Counted from the first letter of the stretch, positions 25,492 to 35,360 are shown. The stretch: 64,000 bases of DNA from Gammaproteobacteria bacterium RIFCSPHIGHO2_12_FULL_63_22 (GCA_001801685.1 MGYJ01000006.1:6256-70255), one strand, 5' to 3'. Numbers and translations: made by a program. Notes: a model not told the origin generated them from the sequence alone.

Positions 25492-27708
25492 ATGCGCTTG
25501 CCCCTGCTGATGGTGTTGTTGTCGTTTTCCGGCGCCCTCTGCGCCCAGGCTCCGGAGGCCATCACGCCGCACCAGATCCCGAAGGTGCCCGAAGGCATCG
25601 TGATAGACGGCCAGCTCGACGATGCCGCCTGGGCCAGCGCTGGCGAGTTCGAGCTTCCGTTCGAAATCTCCCCCGGCGACAACATCGCCGCGCCGGCGAC
25701 CACCAAGGCGCGCATCGGCTATACCGAAAATGCGCTGTACGTTTCCTTCCGCGCCAACGACCCGAAGCCGTCCGACATCCGCGCCCGCCTGCGCGACCGC
25801 GATGCCGCCTATCGCGATGACTTCATCGGCATCATCGTGGATACCTTCGACGACCAGCGCCGCGCCTACGAATTCTTCGTCAATCCCTTCGGCGTGCAGA
25901 TGGACCTGATCAACGACCAGGTGACGCGAAACGAGGACGATTCCTGGGACGGCCTGTGGACCAGCGCCGGCCGCATCACCGATGCCGGCTATGAAGTTGA
26001 GATGCGCATTCCGTTCGCCACCATGCGATTCCGCGAGGGCGACCAGGTCAAGCGTTGGGCGATGAGCCTGTTCCGCAGCTACCCGCGCAGCTCGCGCCAC
26101 CAGCTGACCAACCAGAAGGTCAGCCGCGATTCCAAGTGCTTCCTGTGCACCTTCGAGAAGTTCGAAGGCATGGCCGGCGTGCGCCCGGGCCGCAACCTGG
26201 ACGTGGTGCCGACCATCACCATCGCCCGCCCCGAGTATCGCGAAGAAGCCGGCGGCCCCTGGTTGAACGACGGCGTCAACATCGAGCCGGGTGTGGACGT
26301 ATCTTGGGCGCCGTCGCCAAACCTGACCTTGAACGGTACGATCAATCCGGATTTTTCGCAGGTCGAAACCGACCAGGCGCAGTTGAACCTCAACGACAGC
26401 TTTGCCTTGTTCTTCCCGGAAAAGCGCCCGTTCTTCCTGGAAGGCGCCGATTATTTCAGCACGCAGTTCAATGTGCTTTACACGCGGCAGGTTTCCGATC
26501 CTTCCTGGGGCGTGCGCGTGACCGGGCGCAATGGCGATGGCACCTATGGCGCCTTCGTTGCGCAGGACACCACCACCTTGCTGCTGGTGCCGGGCGTACT
26601 GGGTTCCGGATTTCGCGTGCTCGACCAATCTGCCGATGTCGCGGTGGCGCGCTACCGCTACAACGTCGATGAAAACACCACGCTGGGCGTCATCGGCACC
26701 TTCCGCCATGGCGACGACTATGCCAACGACGTGATTGGCGTGGACGGCCGCTACCAAAAGGGCGCGCATACGGTGACGGCGCAATTGCTGCGCAGCGATT
26801 CCGAGTATCCGCTGTCGCTGAATTTCGCCGATGCGTCGCCGTCCGGCAACGCGATGCGCGCTTTCTACGAATTCGGCAATCGCGAGTGGAACTTCACAGT
26901 GGGGCACACCAAGGTGGATCCGGGTTTCCGCGCGGACCTGGGCTTCATCGGGCAGGTCGGATTCGACCGGTCGCTGGTGGGCGGCAGCCATGTCTGGTAC
27001 GGCGAGGAGGGTGAAAAAATTACCCGCATGAGTCTTTACGCCGATTACGACGTCACCCATCGTTTCGACGGCCAGCTGCTGGAGCGCGAGCTCGAGAGCA
27101 GCTTCAACATCCAGGGCCCGATGCAGAGCAACGTGACTTTCATGGCGCTCGCGCGTGAGCGCTTCTGGAACGAGCAGATGTTCGATGAAACCAATCTGGC
27201 GGTGAACATCAATGTCACGCCGTGGTCGGGCATCAAGCTGGGCACCTACATCGGCGCCGGCCAGCGCGTGGACTTGCGCGCGTCGCGCGAGGGTCGCCTG
27301 ACGTCATGGGATGTGTGGGGCGAGATCGACCTGGGTCGCGGAATCAGCATTGTTCCCAATGCCAGTTGGTCACGCATGAAGCGCGACGGCGGCACCGCCT
27401 TCACTGCGCTGGTGTTCGACACGCGTGTCAGCTGGCAGCTCGACCCGCGCCAGCGCCTGCGCCTGACCATGCAGGGCAGCCACATCGAACGCGACCTCAC
27501 GATGTATGACCCGGGTGCGGTGGGCAAGGGCGGCCGCGATTGGGGCGGCCAGCTTCTGTATTCGTACAAGGTGAACCCGCGCACGGCCTTCTACGGCGGC
27601 GTGTCCTATGGCGCCGTGCGCGATGACGACGACCTGGCCCCGGACATGTTCGGCAACAACCGCGGCGTATTCCTGAAATACAGCTACGGCTGGCAGCCCG
27701 GCGGCTGA
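25492..27708 (+). CDS. CBM9-like / DUF5916 outer-membrane protein
   Basis: A 738-residue exported protein. After the signal peptide (ending about ALCAQ) comes a family 9 carbohydrate-binding-like domain (IVIDGQLDDAAWASAGEF, TTKARIGYTENALYVSFRAND, DDFIGIIVDTFDD). A DUF5916 region follows from about residue 235 to the end: INPDFSQVETDQAQLNLN, FFPEKRPFFLEGADYF, then alternating short beta strands ending in Tyr/Trp, typical of an outer-membrane beta-barrel. The ending YSYGWQPGG fits a barrel that closes near the C-terminus. It may be a surface glycan-binding protein or a channel; ligand unknown. Confidence 0.75.
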   Translation: MRLPLLMVLLSFSGALCAQAPEAITPHQIPKVPEGIVIDGQLDDAAWASAGEFELPFEISPGDNIAAPATTKARIGYTENALYVSFRANDPKPSDIRARLRDRDAAYRDDFIGIIVDTFDDQRRAYEFFVNPFGVQMDLINDQVTRNEDDSWDGLWTSAGRITDAGYEVEMRIPFATMRFREGDQVKRWAMSLFRSYPRSSRHQLTNQKVSRDSKCFLCTFEKFEGMAGVRPGRNLDVVPTITIARPEYREEAGGPWLNDGVNIEPGVDVSWAPSPNLTLNGTINPDFSQVETDQAQLNLNDSFALFFPEKRPFFLEGADYFSTQFNVLYTRQVSDPSWGVRVTGRNGDGTYGAFVAQDTTTLLLVPGVLGSGFRVLDQSADVAVARYRYNVDENTTLGVIGTFRHGDDYANDVIGVDGRYQKGAHTVTAQLLRSDSEYPLSLNFADASPSGNAMRAFYEFGNREWNFTVGHTKVDPGFRADLGFIGQVGFDRSLVGGSHVWYGEEGEKITRMSLYADYDVTHRFDGQLLERELESSFNIQGPMQSNVTFMALARERFWNEQMFDETNLAVNINVTPWSGIKLGTYIGAGQRVDLRASREGRLTSWDVWGEIDLGRGISIVPNASWSRMKRDGGTAFTALVFDTRVSWQLDPRQRLRLTMQGSHIERDLTMYDPGAVGKGGRDWGGQLLYSYKVNPRTAFYGGVSYGAVRDDDDLAPDMFGNNRGVFLKYSYGWQPGG

Positions 27709-27739
27709 GCCCGGCGGTGCACGTCATCTCCTGACAACA

Positions 27740-27776
27740 AAACCCCCGCCAGTCTCTCGACTGGCAGGGGAGGGTT
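27740..27776 (-). terminator. Terminator between convergent genes
   Basis: CCCCGCCAGT / ACTGGC-AGGGG stem (27744-27753, 27760-27770) with loop CTCTCG. The A-rich flank on the left reads as a T-run on the minus strand, so it mainly ends the 27800-29263 gene. On the plus strand there is no T-run. Confidence 0.65.
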
Positions 27777-27799
27777 GTCGCTGACGTCGCGAGGTGGGT

Positions 27800-29263
27800 T
27801 TAGCGGGCCTGCTTCATCATCAACAACTGGCCGCCTTCGACGAGGTCGACGGGCAGGGCAACCCCATTCACGCTGCCATGGTGCGCTTCCACGTTCAGCA
27901 GGAAGTAGCGATAGCCATCGGTGTCATAGCCGGGCGTTCCTTCGAACAAACCAGATACTTCGATGATGCCCGACGACTCCTCGTCGGACTGCTTGGCGTC
28001 GGTGCCGTCGATATCCATCGCCGCGCCGCTGATGAAACGGTTGGCATCGTGCTCGGCCAACACGCTGGTGACGCCCGTGGCGGCGTGATACTTCCAGATC
28101 TTGCCCAAGTGGACCTGGTTGCCTACGTCTTCCTGCAACAAGACGTCGCCGGCGCCGTCAACGACCAGGTTGTCGAGCATTTTCTGTCCGGTCAGTTCGC
28201 CATCGATCAGTACTTCAACGGTGCCGCCAGCCAAGGGGTTGCGAATGTCGGCAAACGTCATGCGCCACAGGCGGGTGTTGCCGGCGAAATTGGCCGTCGT
28301 GACGAAGTAAAAGCGGCTCGGATCCTGGGTATCCCACGCGCCATCCTCTACGCGGTTCAGGCCGGTGCCGCCCGTGTCCACCAGCGAGAAATTGCCGACG
28401 TAACCAAGCGGGATCGGGTTGACGCCGGTTTCCGTGGCGTAGCCGTCGATGGATACCTGGAAGCTGGCGCCGTTGTTCAGGCCTGCCAATTCCACCGGGT
28501 TTCCACTGGACTGCTTCTCACCCAGGTAGAAATACAGCTTGCTTGCATTCAATGCGCCGTCGTCCATGCCGGCGACGATGGTCAGGTCCTGCGGGTAGGG
28601 ACTGGCCAGCAGGTTTTCCCAGGCGGCTTTGCCGATGCCGGGCAATTCATAGGTCGTGCCGTGCTGGCGACCTGAAACGATGTGAGCGAAGCCGCGGCCA
28701 CCCGTGGTCTCCTCGCCATTCAAGAAGATTCGACCTTCGTTGAAGCCCTTGCCGCTGGCACTGTTGTAGAAGGCGGAGGTTTCCGCGAGGTCAGCCGAGC
28801 AGAAGCGGTTGAACGCTACGGCCGGGGTCGCGACGTACTTGCCGCCATCCCAGATTTTTACGGTGTTGATCAAATCGTCGCCGTTCAACACCTTCAGGTC
28901 GCTCTTGCGTACCTGCCACTTCGACACGAATGCGCCTTTGGCGCCATGCGTGCGGACGACGCCGAGGCCAGCGCTCAATTCGTGCGCCACCAGCACGGTG
29001 ATGGTGCCGTCGCCGTTGTCGAATGCGCCCATGCCGTCGGGGATGCCGGTCATGCGGTAGCTTTCATTGCCCTTGTTCTTGCGCTTGACCGTGTCGCCAA
29101 CGCTGAGCAGCGAGGTGAATTCGATGCTGCCGTCGATGGGAGTGAGGTAGGGAGTGGCCGAGCTGCTGGGACCGATTTCGGCCATCGCGGTGGCAGGCAG
29201 CAACAGCGCGGCGATGATGCTGGACAGCAGGGTACGAGGGGAAAGAACTTTCGTGGACGTCAT
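27800..29263 (-). CDS. Secreted PhoX-like phosphatase (DUF839)
   Basis: A 487-residue exported protein with signal peptide ending at ATAMAE. It resembles PhoX/DUF839 beta-propeller phosphatases: GTITVLVAHELSAGLGVVR, RIFLNGEETTGGRGFAH, a DALNASKLYFYLGEKQ-like strand and a late DVLLQEDVGNQVHLGKIW. The paired glutamates of NGEE are expected metal ligands in this fold. Phosphatase activity has not been shown, and the similarity is moderate. GGAG precedes ATG 29263. The gene is divergent from the CehA-like gene. Confidence 0.6.
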   Translation of the reverse strand: MTSTKVLSPRTLLSSIIAALLLPATAMAEIGPSSSATPYLTPIDGSIEFTSLLSVGDTVKRKNKGNESYRMTGIPDGMGAFDNGDGTITVLVAHELSAGLGVVRTHGAKGAFVSKWQVRKSDLKVLNGDDLINTVKIWDGGKYVATPAVAFNRFCSADLAETSAFYNSASGKGFNEGRIFLNGEETTGGRGFAHIVSGRQHGTTYELPGIGKAAWENLLASPYPQDLTIVAGMDDGALNASKLYFYLGEKQSSGNPVELAGLNNGASFQVSIDGYATETGVNPIPLGYVGNFSLVDTGGTGLNRVEDGAWDTQDPSRFYFVTTANFAGNTRLWRMTFADIRNPLAGGTVEVLIDGELTGQKMLDNLVVDGAGDVLLQEDVGNQVHLGKIWKYHAATGVTSVLAEHDANRFISGAAMDIDGTDAKQSDEESSGIIEVSGLFEGTPGYDTDGYRYFLLNVEAHHGSVNGVALPVDLVEGGQLLMMKQAR

Positions 29264-29554
29264 CTGGAATCTCCGAGGGGCAGGTAGAGGGACAAGCAGC
29301 GCCACGCTAGGGACTTCCAGTTGCGGTTTGATGAGACGCGGATGACGGTTTTCGGGCGGAGCCCTGCGGTCGCCCGGCGGGCGCCCGAATGGCCGCGCGG
29401 TGACTGGAAATCGCAAATGGAACCGTTTTCGTCAAAACTCTGATGTCAATTTGAAACAATTCCCGATAATAATTGTGACGTGGCGCATGGTCGGGCAGAT
29501 CCCCGGCCATTTTTATTGCGCCGCACAAATTGAATTACTTGCCAGGGGAAAAAC
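29264..29554. promoter_or_regulatory. Divergent intergenic region
   Basis: About 290 bases between the divergent PhoX-like and CehA-like genes. The last 60 bases before 29555 are AT-rich (TTTTTATTG, AATTGAATTAC), a good place for the plus-strand promoter. I did not find a symmetric operator. Confidence 0.35.
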
Positions 29555-32035
29555 ATGTCTGACCATTCACGGCCGCGCCGCCTGACGCTGTCCTTGTGTC
29601 TCGTTGCAGCGGTAACTGCATCGGCTGCCGGAAATCATGAAGCCGGCCTGGTTCGTCTTCCCGACCATTACGAATTCGACGCAAAGCTCAGCACGAGCTT
29701 CCAGGCCAATGCTGCGGGGCAGTTCCCGATCGCCGTCAGCTTCGATTTCCCCGCTGGCGCCTATCCCACGGTCAGTACCTGGCAGTTGGACGTGCTGTCG
29801 CCCAAGGGCAAGGTCGTGCAGCGTTGGTTGGGCGAAACGCCACTGGTTGGCGGCCGCGGAACCCATCGGCTTGCCTGGAACGGACGTGACGGCAAGGGCA
29901 GCACGCTCGAGGCGGGCTTCTACACGCTTCGCCTGCGCGCCGTGCCTTCGGTCATCCTGGAAGATGAAAAGAGCCTGACGCGCCTGGAACGCGCCAAGCG
30001 TTCGTTCGCGCTCGGTCGCGAAGAATTGATTGAACAGAGCTACGACGTCCGCGTTGGCAATGTTCCGTCACCGCGCATGCCCGTGTTTGCCGGATTGCCG
30101 CATGGCGCCAAGGCGCACGGCAAGTTCTCGGTGGGCACGCAGTCGGTCGTCGCCAGCACGCTGCCGTACACGATCTATTACGGAAACCTGCACAGCCAGA
30201 CCAATCACAGCGATGGCGGCGCGCCCGTCTCTTCGTGCGGCGGCTCGGAGATTCCGCAGGGCGGCGTCTATGGCCCGTCCGATGCCTACGCGATGATGGA
30301 TACGCAGGCCGGCGGCGATTTCCTGCTCGCCTCCGAACACAACCACATGTACGACGGATCCACTGGCACCAATACGTCGGCCAGTCCCGCCACTGCCAAC
30401 AACCTGTTCGCGTCCGGCATCAGCGCCGCCAGCACCTACAACGCGGCGCATTCCGACTTCCTTGCGCTGTACGGCAACGAGTGGGGCGTCATCAGCAATG
30501 GCGGCCACCTGAATCTGATCAATCCCGATGCGCTGCCAAGCTGGGAATACAACGCCAGCAGCCAGTTGATCGGCAGCGTAGCCACCATCAAGTCCAACTA
30601 CGCGGACCTGTATTCGGTGATGAAGCAGCGCGGTTGGATCGGGCAGTTCAACCATCCGTCCAGCAGCCAGTTTGCCATTGGCGGCGTGGGCATGGCCTAC
30701 GACGCCAATGGCGCCGACGTGATGGTGCTGACCGAAATCCTCAATTCCTCGGCGTTTTCCACCAACACCACGGAAACCGAAACCGGCCGCAGTTCCTTTG
30801 TTGGTGCCTGGAACATCCTGCTGGAGCGCGGTTACAAGGTGGCGCCGGCGACCAACCAGGACAACCATTGCGCCAATTGGGGCCTGAGCTTCCGTAATCG
30901 CACCGGCGTGCTGCTGGCCAACGGCGTGGCGCTGAACCAGGCCAACTTCGTTGACGCGCTGAAGGCGCGACGCACGTTTGCGTCGGAAGACAAGAATGCG
31001 CAGCTGGTGCTGACCGCCAATGGCCAGGTGATGGGCCAGACCATTTCCAACAGCGGCAGCCTGACCCTGGTGGCGAACTACGCCAGCGCGGTCGGCGGCA
31101 CGGCTGCGCGGGTGCAGTTTTTCGAAGGCGTTCCGGGTCGCAGCGGCACGGTCACGCAGTTGTTCGAAGGCGCAGGCACGACGACGATCACGCCCACGGA
31201 AGGCGCTCATTTCTACTACAGCCTGGTCACCGAAGCCGATGGTGATCGTCTTTGGTCTGCGCCGATCTGGGTGAACCAGGGCACTGCCCCGACCGACACC
31301 ACGGCGCCGACGGTGTCTGCCTCGGAATCCGGTAGCAGCGGCACAATCAGCCTGTCGGCAACCGCCAGCGACAACGTCGGCGTGACGAATGTGGAGTTCT
31401 ATGTCGATGGTGTGTTGAAGGGCTCGGATGCAACGTCGCCCTACGCAATCAGCCTCGATTCGACCACGCTGGGCAACGCCAGCCACAGCCTGACGGCCAA
31501 GGCATTCGATGCGGCCGGCAACAGCGCCACCTCTTCGGCCTTCGCATTCTCGATCAACAACACGACGGTGCCGGCGGTTGAGCTGATCGTCAATGGCGGT
31601 TTCGAATCGGGCAAGACCGGGTGGACGGCCACCAGCGGCGTCATCACCAAGAACCGCACTTACGCTGGTCATGCAGGAACCTGGAAGGCCTGGTTGAACG
31701 GCTTCGGATCGGTCAATACCGAGTATGTCCGCCAGACCATCAGCATTCCTGCCGACGCATCGCTGCCCAAGCTGAACTTCTGGTTGCGCGTCGCCAGCAG
31801 TGAAACCACCACGACCACCGCGTACGACACCTTGAAGGTACAGGTACGAAACAGCAGCGGCGCGGTACTCGCAACGCTGGCCACCTACTCGAATCTCAAC
31901 AAGGGCAGCACCTATCTGTTGAAGACCTTCGACATGAGTGCCTACAAGGGGCAGACGGTGCAGTTGCACTTCGAAGGCACCGAGGGCAGTACGATTGCAA
32001 CCTCGTTCCTGGTGGACGATGTCAGCGTGAAGTAG
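29555..32035 (+). CDS. CehA/McbA-type PHP metallohydrolase with Ig-like and C-terminal domains
   Basis: An 826-residue exported protein. The signal peptide ends about ASAAG. A beta N-terminal domain (about residues 35-180) is followed by the PHP-type core, shown by YYGNLHSQTNHSDGG, LLASEHNHMYDGS, LALYGNEWG, GWIGQFNHPSS and TNQDNHCANWG, whose His/Asp residues bind metals. Then come an Ig-like domain (about 580-670, NVGVTNVEFYVDGVLKGSDA) and a C-terminal jelly-roll type domain (ELIVNGGFESGKTGW to LVDDVSVK). Families with this core hydrolyse phosphoester or phosphonate-type substrates. The substrate here is unknown. AGGGG precedes the ATG. Confidence 0.75.
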   Translation: MSDHSRPRRLTLSLCLVAAVTASAAGNHEAGLVRLPDHYEFDAKLSTSFQANAAGQFPIAVSFDFPAGAYPTVSTWQLDVLSPKGKVVQRWLGETPLVGGRGTHRLAWNGRDGKGSTLEAGFYTLRLRAVPSVILEDEKSLTRLERAKRSFALGREELIEQSYDVRVGNVPSPRMPVFAGLPHGAKAHGKFSVGTQSVVASTLPYTIYYGNLHSQTNHSDGGAPVSSCGGSEIPQGGVYGPSDAYAMMDTQAGGDFLLASEHNHMYDGSTGTNTSASPATANNLFASGISAASTYNAAHSDFLALYGNEWGVISNGGHLNLINPDALPSWEYNASSQLIGSVATIKSNYADLYSVMKQRGWIGQFNHPSSSQFAIGGVGMAYDANGADVMVLTEILNSSAFSTNTTETETGRSSFVGAWNILLERGYKVAPATNQDNHCANWGLSFRNRTGVLLANGVALNQANFVDALKARRTFASEDKNAQLVLTANGQVMGQTISNSGSLTLVANYASAVGGTAARVQFFEGVPGRSGTVTQLFEGAGTTTITPTEGAHFYYSLVTEADGDRLWSAPIWVNQGTAPTDTTAPTVSASESGSSGTISLSATASDNVGVTNVEFYVDGVLKGSDATSPYAISLDSTTLGNASHSLTAKAFDAAGNSATSSAFAFSINNTTVPAVELIVNGGFESGKTGWTATSGVITKNRTYAGHAGTWKAWLNGFGSVNTEYVRQTISIPADASLPKLNFWLRVASSETTTTTAYDTLKVQVRNSSGAVLATLATYSNLNKGSTYLLKTFDMSAYKGQTVQLHFEGTEGSTIATSFLVDDVSVK

Positions 32036-32055
32036 GGTTGCCGACGGATGAAAGG

Positions 32056-32083
32056 AAAAAAGGGAGCCCAGCTCCCTTTTTTT
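32056..32083 (+). terminator. Strong bidirectional terminator
   Basis: GGGAGC / GCTCCC stem (32062-32067, 32071-32076) with a run of A before and seven T after (32077-32083). It ends the CehA-like gene. Confidence 0.9.
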
Positions 32084-32146
32084 GGTTGACTTTTGCCCGG
32101 ACGCGCGCCGAACATGCGGCTTAGCCGACCTGAAGCGAGCGCTGCG

Positions 32147-33553
32147 ATGGAAAGATTGTGCTTCCTTGTTGCTTGCGCCTTGTTGCTGCTTGCGCCCTCG
32201 ACCGTTGCCGCCGGACAAACGGACCCGCTGCCTGCATGGCCACTGTGCGGACGGATCAGCGCCAGTCCGCCGGTCGGCTGGACCGAGAACCAGGGTTGCC
32301 CGGCGGCGCGCTTCGGCAACGCCGCGTACTCCGACCAGCCGCTGTCTTCAACCTACGGCCCGCGGCCCCTGTATTCGGGCGACAACCGGTACGACTTCCA
32401 TCGCGGCGTGGATATCGCCGCGCCGCTGGGCACGCCGGTGTTCGCCATTGCCGATGGCCTGGTGCAGATTGCTGGCGACGACCCGGGCTATACCGATCCG
32501 CTGATCAAGCTGCGCCATTTCCGTCCCGGCCAGGCCAGTTGTGCAAACGTTGGCTGCTACTACAGCCTCTACTTGCACGTCAGTAACTGGGTGGTTCCGG
32601 TTGGCACCACTGTCAGCAAGGGCCAGTTGATCGGACACACCGGCGCCAGCAGCGCCAGCGACTTCGCCCATCTGCATTTCGAAGTCCGCGACGCGCCTGC
32701 ATCGGACACTGCATCGGCATGGTCGCGCGATGCCGTGCATCCCTTGCGCGTGTTGCCGTATTCGGTGGCCAACAACACCAGTGTGATTTTCGGCACGGTC
32801 AACACCAGCAATGCCAATGCGACGTCTGCGCAAGTGACCATTTCAAGTAATCGCTATGACCTGCAGTCGGTGGAAATGCGGGTGTTCGATGCCAACCATG
32901 TCGAAATCGCCCAGCCGGGCAACACGCCCGACGCGCGCGGCTACTACGTGAAGCCGCCTTTCTTCGACATGGAAGCCAGCAATTTCCAGTACAGCCACAA
33001 GGACTCGACGGCATTTCCCTGGGAAAGTTATGGCATAGGTGGCGCGAACGAGTGTCCTTACGCGAGCGAGCACGGCGCTGCCTACGATGGCAATGTGCAC
33101 ATGGATGCGCAGTCGCCCGCCGACTTCCACCAAGGCTTGTTCAATGGCGTGTTGGTGAGTACCCGCAAGTATTGGCCGAGCGATGTGGCCGATTACTGGC
33201 TGCAGCTCGAGTTCCAGGCTTTGAAAGGCCCGGCTGCGTGCATCGAAGCCACTGCGGTTTTCGTTGGGGCAGCAAGCCAGACGGGTAAGTGGGGCGCCTG
33301 CACGCCACCGCCGCCAAGTCCGATCACGATGACCCTGTCTGCAAATAATCGCGGCACGGCGGTGACGGTGCGCTGGAGCGGAGCTACTGGCGCCAAGGTG
33401 GATGTGCGGCGCAATGGCGCGCTGTTGGCCAGCCCGAAGAACACCGGTTCCTACACCGACAAGCTGGTGGTGAAGGGCGCGGCTTACACCTACAAGGTCT
33501 GCCAAGCTGGCTCGATTACCACCTGTTCCAGCGAGTCGACGATCACGCCGTAG
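32147..33553 (+). CDS. Secreted M23 (LytM) peptidase with C-terminal domains
   Basis: A 468-residue exported protein. The signal peptide ends about VAAGQ. The LytM core has FHRGVDIA (His85, Asp89), LYLHVS (His144) and FAHLHFEV (His175, His177), which is the complete zinc site for a peptidoglycan endopeptidase. A helical or beta extension of about 170 residues follows, with Cys-rich pieces. The last 90 residues (ITMTLSANNRGTAVTVRWSG to the end) look like a fibronectin type III-like module. ATG 32147 gives the signal peptide, though a TTG at 32093 opens the same frame. Confidence 0.75.
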   Translation: MERLCFLVACALLLLAPSTVAAGQTDPLPAWPLCGRISASPPVGWTENQGCPAARFGNAAYSDQPLSSTYGPRPLYSGDNRYDFHRGVDIAAPLGTPVFAIADGLVQIAGDDPGYTDPLIKLRHFRPGQASCANVGCYYSLYLHVSNWVVPVGTTVSKGQLIGHTGASSASDFAHLHFEVRDAPASDTASAWSRDAVHPLRVLPYSVANNTSVIFGTVNTSNANATSAQVTISSNRYDLQSVEMRVFDANHVEIAQPGNTPDARGYYVKPPFFDMEASNFQYSHKDSTAFPWESYGIGGANECPYASEHGAAYDGNVHMDAQSPADFHQGLFNGVLVSTRKYWPSDVADYWLQLEFQALKGPAACIEATAVFVGAASQTGKWGACTPPPPSPITMTLSANNRGTAVTVRWSGATGAKVDVRRNGALLASPKNTGSYTDKLVVKGAAYTYKVCQAGSITTCSSESTITP

Positions 33554-33599
33554 CACGGTCGCCAACGTCTCTTCTGCCTGACGGAGGCTATTCGATAGC

Positions 33600-33953
33600 A
33601 TGCAAATGTTTTTTCTCGTGCTGGTTGCGCTGCTGTTCCCCGCGACTGCGGTCGTGACTTTCGCCTATCTGCGCCAAGGTTTCGAACTGCTCGAGCTGGT
33701 GCAGCAGGACGAAACCTTGTGGCGTCGCCTGGGCCGTCCCGAGAAGGTATTGATTCGCCAGTTCGACAGCCGCGTGGCGACCATCCAGCCGATCATGCCC
33801 TGGCTGGGCTGGATATGGGCAGGGGACCGATCCCACTTGAGCCAGGAGCTGGGTGATCGGTTGATCGCGACCCGCAAGTTGCTGGTTGCGGGGCTGCTTC
33901 TGTTTGCCCTCGCCAGTACTGCCATCGTGGTGCTGGTCCTGTTTGCGCCCTGA
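33600..33953 (+). CDS. Two-helix membrane protein, UspB-like topology
   Basis: A 117-residue protein with membrane helices at the two ends (residues 5-25 and 92-114) and a charged central segment. UspB has the same length and layout, and the end (HLSQELGDRLIATRKLLVAGLLL) is similar in form, but sequence similarity is low. It lies 46 bases after the M23 peptidase and 51 before the M20 hydrolase, so it may be transcribed with either. Confidence 0.5.
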   Translation: MQMFFLVLVALLFPATAVVTFAYLRQGFELLELVQQDETLWRRLGRPEKVLIRQFDSRVATIQPIMPWLGWIWAGDRSHLSQELGDRLIATRKLLVAGLLLFALASTAIVVLVLFAP

Positions 33954-34004
33954 GTCCGGCCGCCAATTGCTAGACTCCATGAATCCATTTCCCTGGGGAA
34001 CTCC

Positions 34005-35345
34005 GTGAAAGTACGCTTGATCGTGATAGTCGCGCTTGGCCTGTTTGTTTCGATGGTCTCGCCATTGGCCGCGGCGAGCGCGCCACTGGACGCAGCCACG
34101 CTGAAGCGCATCGAGGCGATCGAGCCGCAGGTCATCGCCTGGCGTCGTGATTTCCACGAACATCCCGAATTGGGCAATCGCGAATTCCGTACTTCGAAGA
34201 TTGTCGCCGAGCATCTGAAGAAGCTGGGCCTGGAGGTGCAGACCGGCGTGGCCCATACCGGCGTGGTGGGGCTGTTGCGTGGGGGTCGCCCGGGGCCGGT
34301 CGTCCTGTTGCGTGCCGACATGGATGGATTGCCCGTCACCGAAGCGGTTGCACTGCCGTTTGCCTCCAAGGCGCGCGCCATCTTCAACGACGATGAGGTC
34401 GGCGTGATGCATGCCTGCGGGCATGACACGCATGTGGCGATATTGATGGGCGTTGCGACAGTGATGGCAGCGATGCGCAAGGACATTTCGGGCACGGTGA
34501 AGTTCGTATTCCAGCCCGCCGAGGAAGGTGCGCCCATCGGCGAGGAAGGCGGCGCCGAGCTGATGGTGAAACAGGGCGTGCTGGAGAATCCGAAAGTGGA
34601 TGCAGCCTTTGGCTTGCACATCAGCGCCGCGCTGCAGGCGGGCAAGATCAACTGGCGGCCCGGTGGCGCCTACGCCAGCGTCGATGACTTCCGCATCCTG
34701 GTGAAGGGCCGCCAGGCCCATGGCGCCTACCCGTGGACCGGCGCCGATCCCGTGGTCGCTTCGGCCTACATCATCACTGCATTGCAGACGGTGGTCAGCC
34801 GCGAAATGAAGCTCACCCACAATGCCTCGGTGGTGACCATCGGCAAGATCACCGGTGGCGTCCGTTCCAACATCATCCCCGCCGAGGTGGAAATGATCGG
34901 CACGCTGCGCGCGCTTACGCCCAAGGATCGCGCCCACCTGCACGACAGCGTGCGACGCATCGCCAACAACGTGGCAGAAAGCCTGGGCACGACGGTCGAG
35001 GTCAAGATTCCGATGAGCCACGGTTACCCGGTGACCTTCAACAACCTGGCGCTGGCCGATGAGATGCGGCCGGTGCTGGACGCCGTGGCGGGCAGCGACA
35101 ATGTGGTCTCGAATCCGCCGGTGACCGGCGCCGAGGATTTTTCATTCTTCGCCGAGAAGGTGCCGGCGCTTTACCTCGGACTGGGCGGACGCTCGCCAGC
35201 CATCACCGAGGACCAAGCCCCGGGGCACCACACGCCCACGTTCCAGATTGATGAGCAGGGCCTGGTGCTGGGCGTGAAGGCGCTGACGGCCGTGACGCTG
35301 AGCTATCTCGGGACGCGTTCGAGCGAGGCTTCGATTACTCCGTAG
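34005..35345 (+). CDS. Exported M20 amidohydrolase (hippurate hydrolase-like)
   Basis: A 446-residue protein with a signal peptide (ending about AAASA). The M20 amidohydrolase motifs are present: WRRDFHEHPELGN, VLLRADMDGLPV, MHACGHDTHVAILMG, FQPAEEGAP, GLHIS, and the late DFSFFAEKVPALYLGLGG. The Cys-Gly-His-Asp and Glu-Glu motifs make the metal site of bacterial hippurate/IAA-amino acid hydrolases. Typical members are cytoplasmic and 390 residues; here the extra N-terminal segment is a signal peptide. The start is GTG with GGGGAA upstream. Confidence 0.85.
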   Translation: MKVRLIVIVALGLFVSMVSPLAAASAPLDAATLKRIEAIEPQVIAWRRDFHEHPELGNREFRTSKIVAEHLKKLGLEVQTGVAHTGVVGLLRGGRPGPVVLLRADMDGLPVTEAVALPFASKARAIFNDDEVGVMHACGHDTHVAILMGVATVMAAMRKDISGTVKFVFQPAEEGAPIGEEGGAELMVKQGVLENPKVDAAFGLHISAALQAGKINWRPGGAYASVDDFRILVKGRQAHGAYPWTGADPVVASAYIITALQTVVSREMKLTHNASVVTIGKITGGVRSNIIPAEVEMIGTLRALTPKDRAHLHDSVRRIANNVAESLGTTVEVKIPMSHGYPVTFNNLALADEMRPVLDAVAGSDNVVSNPPVTGAEDFSFFAEKVPALYLGLGGRSPAITEDQAPGHHTPTFQIDEQGLVLGVKALTAVTLSYLGTRSSEASITP

Positions 35346-35360
35346 TCGAGATCCAGGGGC

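Noticed and set aside
25453-27060. 535-residue minus-strand open frame opposite the DUF5916 gene
   Set aside because: The plus-strand gene has a signal peptide, CBM9-like motifs and barrel-like strands. The antisense frame has no family-like features.
30068-32218. 716-residue minus-strand open frame opposite the CehA-like gene
   Set aside because: Antisense to a protein with recognised metal-binding motifs; Arg/Gly-rich, no ribosome site and crosses a strong terminator.
33588-35021. 477-residue minus-strand open frame opposite the M20 amidohydrolase
   Set aside because: Composition dominated by His, Gln, Arg and Gly; antisense to a gene with complete active-site motifs.
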